The position numbers were made by a program, and so were the translations under genes. Positions 60,135-64,000 of a stretch of DNA of 64,000 nucleotides are shown piece by piece. The notes beneath the pieces were generated by a model that was not told where the DNA came from, searched no databases, and was given only the letters and a program-made list of their open reading frames with translations. The DNA is taken from positions 1,968,304-2,032,303 of the forward strand of contig CP099847.1 of the NCBI GenBank assembly GCA_030062745.1, in the 5' to 3' direction. Position 1 is the stretch's first letter. Every line of letters starts with the position of its first letter. The stretch is from Capitulum mitella. Its lineage: Eukaryota; Arthropoda; Thecostraca; Pollicipedomorpha; Pollicipedidae.

Positions 60135-61510
60135 TTAACTTAAGTGTAGACCTAATGCAAGAACAGTTATGTCTGAACAATTATGTCCTAGAACAATTGA
60201 TGCGAAATGGACAACGTAAAATTTTTAAAATAAAAATTCCTTCAAGACCATTGCCAGGAAATCAAGTTAATTTTACACAGTTGTGGGCTGCGTCAAAGTC
60301 CCCGGCTAAGATTCGTTCCTTAACATATATAAACTCGATATTATTTGATCATTTATGTTGCGCAATTGGTTCACCCAGATGACCTTGCTATAGTCGTTAA
60401 GTAATATTTAAAACGTTCTATCTAGAATAAGTTAGCAGTAAATCGGAACTGCGGAGGATTCATCAAAGTTTTTTCTTATTACAAACGTCTTAAAAACACC
60501 AGATTTTCAGTCTGTCTTTCTTCGTGGGAGCAGTAGTCCCGCTTACGTGCTTGACACAAATACGGTTGTGTTATGTATTTTCCACGGCAATGTCGATCAA
60601 AGTCAGGATAAAATTGACCCTTTGCGGGTTAGTCGGATTTTAGTCTCCTTTAGTTAGTCTCCTCGATCAATGTTGATCATTCGAGGCCATGGAATTAGGA
60701 AGAGAGGTTTGAGTGGCACTTTTCTTGGGCTCCGGAAAGTTTGGGTTTTTGGAATGGCAACTGAGCTTTATTGGGACGAGAGGGAGGATGTTGATATTGA
60801 CCTGGACTCCTGCTCCATACATTTGTTTATTCCATCTGAAGAATATTGCAGGTATATTTCCACGCCTAGTCCATATTTTCTTGGAACCTCCTCTGATAAT
60901 GTGTTATAGCATGAGTAGACAGCGTTTAGCGTGATATAGTCTGTTTAAACTACGCATGGAATTTAAACACTTTCATGCGTTATATTAATTCGAGTTCTTC
61001 TTGAAACATACAGGGAACTTCGGACAGTTTTGTATAGTTCAAATTGAGCTTAATTGCGAGACATTTTTCATTTATTTATTTGTTTGTTTACTTATTTCCT
61101 TACTTATTTTTCGTTTATTTATTTTGAAAGATGGACAACAAATATTCACCCTATTGAGACCCAAGTCGACGAGATGAAAAAAAAACGAACAAATATCAGT
61201 ACACAATGCATACATACACTCAGGTCCACTATCAGCAATGTTAAACAGTTGTAAAGTAGATTGTGATATGGAAACATAACAAATGAGTAAAGAACGCTAT
61301 CAGAGTTAAGCGTTACATGCCACGTTAAAGTCACATAGATTTGACAAAAGTTACTGTCTGTTACCTGGTGCCTTCTAGTCACAAAAAAATCGGCCTCTTG
61401 TAAGTGGTCAAAAAACGTTGGCCATGTTTGGCGCCGTTACAAATATCTCCTCTGCACGGTTTCGACATGAGAGTAAGGAACATGTAACAGGGCAGTTTGT
61501 CGTGCTACTC
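60135..61510. other. Non-coding stretch with TTTA-rich run
   Basis: At 61067-61125 there are imperfect TTTA/TTTG repeats. Two overlapping open frames of 70-80 codons at 60670-60934 have no recognised domain. Confidence 0.5.
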
Positions 61511-61672
61511 TTGTATTTTTGGTATTTTGGTATTAAAAAGTAATTTTGGGACGACTGATATTTTTGTGTTTTTTTTTAGTTTTTTTTGTTGGGGGATATA
61601 AAAATATGCCAAAAATATCAAGAGTATTTTTGGTATTTTGGTATTAAAAAGCAATTTCGGAGAGACTGACCA
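61511..61672. repeat. 111-bp tandem duplication
   Basis: TATTTTTGGTATTTTGGTAT followed by TAAAAAG recurs at a distance of 111 bp (about 61513 and 61624). About 45 bp is alignable. Confidence 0.8.
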
Positions 61673-61769
61673 GCGTAGCAGAGTTCATGAAGCCGCTGAA
61701 CATTTTTTTTGACGAATAATGTGCCATATTTCACGCGGCGATCCGCCAAAGGGCCAACGTGAATGTTTT

Positions 61770-62520
61770 TCTAAGAGCTCTGCATGCTGACCAAAATAAC
61801 TAGCTCGGTCACTTTATCCACTACAGTGACCAGACCACGGAAGAAATCTGCTTCGAATCTTATCAATTCTGCCCAGGTCTCTTTTGGCGGCGTCTCCCCA
61901 GATGACGCAGCCATATGCAAATATGGATCTGGCGTTGCTGAAATAGGCCAGGAGCTCTGCAGCCCCACAGAGCCCGAACTGGGCTGGAAAGTTCGAATGA
62001 GGAGATTAAGGGACCTCGTCGCTTTAGACGCTATGAAATTGATATGATCTCGAAAAGTGAGTATGGATTCAAGAAAGATGCCAAGGTTCCTGATGCGCGT
62101 CACCTGTTCCAGTACTGTGCTGTCTATTGTACCCCTTTTCGAATAGGATTTCGTTTGAGAGCGATGGTGAAGGACTTACACTTTTTCTAATTATCGCCCA
62201 AGATCAGGCAACCAGGAGTGCCCCTCCCTCAGCCCAGAGACGGACAGAACCATACGTTAACAGCAAAGAACATAATGAGCAAGTGGCTGCACTCCCCGCT
62301 AAGAAATGGAAACGAACGTAAACATTTAGATGGGTTAAGTCTGAGTTACCAGTTTGTGGACCCATGTTTTCGACCCATACCCGTTCTCTAGGTCGGCTTG
62401 AAGCAGTAGAATTTCGTGGAATCAGTGACTGTACAAATACTTTTGACGTCGTCCACGAAAAGCAGAAAGCTGGACGAGGGTTGTCCCCAATACTATGGAC
62501 GAATTGGAATGAAGACCTTT
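61770..62520 (-). mobile_element. Non-LTR retrotransposon (LINE, Jockey/CR1-like) reverse transcriptase fragment
   Basis: Minus-strand remains of the palm-to-thumb part of a LINE reverse transcriptase. FVDDVK (62442-62459) is the catalytic Y/FxDD box. About 125 codons further on comes RIRNLGIFLESILTFRDHI followed by IASKATRSLNLLIRTF (about 61990-62100), the standard LGVxLDxxLxFxxHI and KAxxxLxxIxRxF segment after the active site. Then the frame shifts near 61970 and continues as LLAYFSNARSIFAYGCVIWG and DKIRSRF, the usual RxxxxYGxxxW region. The fragment lacks both ends, has at least one frameshift and stops, and is dead. Fingers domain, endonuclease and 3' tail are not seen. Confidence 0.8.
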
Positions 62521-64000
62521 CTACAGTCCTTTTTCATTAACTGAGGCACCTTTGGGCGGAAATCACACGTGCAAAAGATGGCCTCAGTCCAGCACTTTTA
62601 ATTACTGTCACACGAAGGTTGATTGATACTGGATCAAACAGTGCGGGGGCATAAATAAAACCATTTGCTAGATTTCATTTCTATTTCGATGAAATGTTAG
62701 AAGAATTTTCTTCATTCCGAGCCTATTTAAGTCAAAGAATTCCCAACAAGAACATTCCTGACCAACAGTCATATTTCAATGCACCTAATTGTTGGTTATA
62801 GCCACAGCTTATTGCGACTGACAAATTTAAATTAAAAAAAAAAACAGTCAGTGTGGTGGTATCTCAGTCACCAAATATAAAATGAAATGCGTAGGGCTGC
62901 AGAGACAGATAGCCAATTAGTGGTGGACCCCAGTTTCTCGTTGCACAGTGACTACTGAAGCCACTCCTATTGAGTACAAATCTTTACTGGAAAATGACAT
63001 AAGTGTCGAGTGTATTCCAGCAACCCAGCATGACGAAATCGAACAATTTAACCAAAAATGGGGGAGCGCAGTCTCAAATACTGTTTGATGGACGACGTTT
63101 TATGAATGTGATGTTTGATGTCTGATGTGTGATGTTTACGAATATGCTTTGACTGTTACATATGATGGTTCATATTGTAGTTTTATCGAGTAAACATGTC
63201 CCGTTTTGTTTCGATACATTTTCAACGGGCTACTGAAATGGTGCTTGTGTCGTATCATCACAGAATGTAGCTAAATGAAATAAATGGACACCTTACGTGG
63301 GGGGAAAGCGCGAAAAAACATTCATTTGACCATAGTGAGGCCAAATTGACATGCTGAATGGATGATATCACCATGGTGGTATCAGTGCTAGTGTGTCCAA
63401 ATTATACAACTTGGATGGTAAATGACACATAATGGAAGTAATGGTAGTCTGTGCATGTGAAGAACCATATTTTTCCTACCACCGCCTATTATCAGATGGC
63501 CAGGAGTGCTTCCGCCCAATCCACCGCGATGCAAATCACCTTACGTTAACTCCCAGGGAAATCGAAGTTGTAAACCAAAGAGAATAATACGATTCTTGGC
63601 ACCGTCTGTTAAGAAAGGAAGACAAAACAACAATACTCATATACAAAATACCACCCGTGTTAGTAAGTGCTAATCAGCATGAAAGTAGTCCCAGCCAGGA
63701 AGCCTCCGACTGTCCGCTAAAATAAACTGGAGTTCATTGTTAGTGTAAACAAAATACTTGTCACTTTTGAGAAGGGCGGGAACACTCGGAGGCCCCCAGT
63801 CATCACAGCCGACTACTAGGGCAGCCCGTTAGGATTAAACAAGGCTTGTTGTCCGGTGGTCCACCCCAGCGCTGGCCAGTTGATAGCGATGGCCTTATTA
63901 AAATGAGAAACAGCATCCATTCAAACGACCCATACATAAAAAACAAACTCACAGTCTCACCTATCCACAGGCAGAGACACACAAACACACAGACACACCT
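62521..64000. other. Non-coding stretch to the window end
   Basis: A TGATGTTTGATGTCTGATGT run lies at 63107-63140. The octamer ATGCAAAT occurs at 63529-63536. CCAGGAGTGC and nearby words recur at about 62211 and 63500, hinting at two worn copies of one dispersed repeat. The last 50 bp are CA-rich. Confidence 0.45.

Noticed and set aside
1-64000. tRNA, rRNA, snRNA genes and CRISPR arrays
   Set aside because: Looked for T-loop words of the GGTTCGA type on both strands and for rRNA-like blocks; none had a fitting partner structure. The tandem arrays present have no spacer organisation.

Overview
The window is eukaryotic nuclear DNA from an animal, most likely an arthropod. The evidence is a split gene with GT/AG introns coding for the first immunoglobulin domain of a Sidestep-family protein (a group best known from insects and crustaceans), and invertebrate-type repeats: piggyBac-like elements with TTAA target sites, a Penelope-like element with a GIY-YIG domain, and a Jockey-like LINE. 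Very GC-rich, CpG-rich islands set in AT-richer DNA give a crustacean, perhaps barnacle-like, impression; that is inference, since no ribosomal or mitochondrial marker is present. Most of the 64 kb is non-coding.

Gene. On the minus strand three exons join in phase: a signal-peptide exon (16936-17065), an exon with the first half of an Ig V-type domain (5375-5507) and one with the second half (4683-4861). Introns 1 and 2 are 11,428 and 513 nt. The three exons encode 147 residues, and the gene runs off the window's left end. Two minisatellites start exactly at splice junctions of this gene: a 43-bp array at the acceptor of exon 2 and a 29-bp array at the donor of exon 3. A cluster of AATTA cores and two POU octamers lies 0.75-0.85 kb upstream of the start codon.

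Region 17-48 kb holds no gene I can recognise. It is a chain of GC islands (around 18.2-18.8, 19.9-20.8, 21.5-21.85, 23.65-24.0, 28.5-28.85, 31.35-31.7, 32.8-33.8, 34.7-35.6, 36.0-36.9, 37.4-37.9, 38.2-38.6, 40.4-40.7, 41.4-41.7, 44.0-44.45, 45.85-46.25 and 46.85-47.1 kb) separated by plain sequence, a 2.1-kb inverted repeat (24.47-26.6 kb) and three minisatellite arrays (33.8, 38.6-39.6, 41.7-42.1 kb).

Region 48.8-54.8 kb is a giant palindromic repeat. Its left arm (48.8-50.2 kb) reappears inverted on the right (50.4-54.8 kb). The right arm is broken by two insertions: a 1.4-kb element, and a head-to-head pair of Penelope-like fragments sitting in a (TA)n tract. Region 55-64 kb holds a second copy of the piggyBac-like element (58.9-60.1 kb; the first is at 6.3-7.5 kb inside intron 1), a minus-strand LINE fragment (61.77-62.5 kb) and otherwise featureless DNA.
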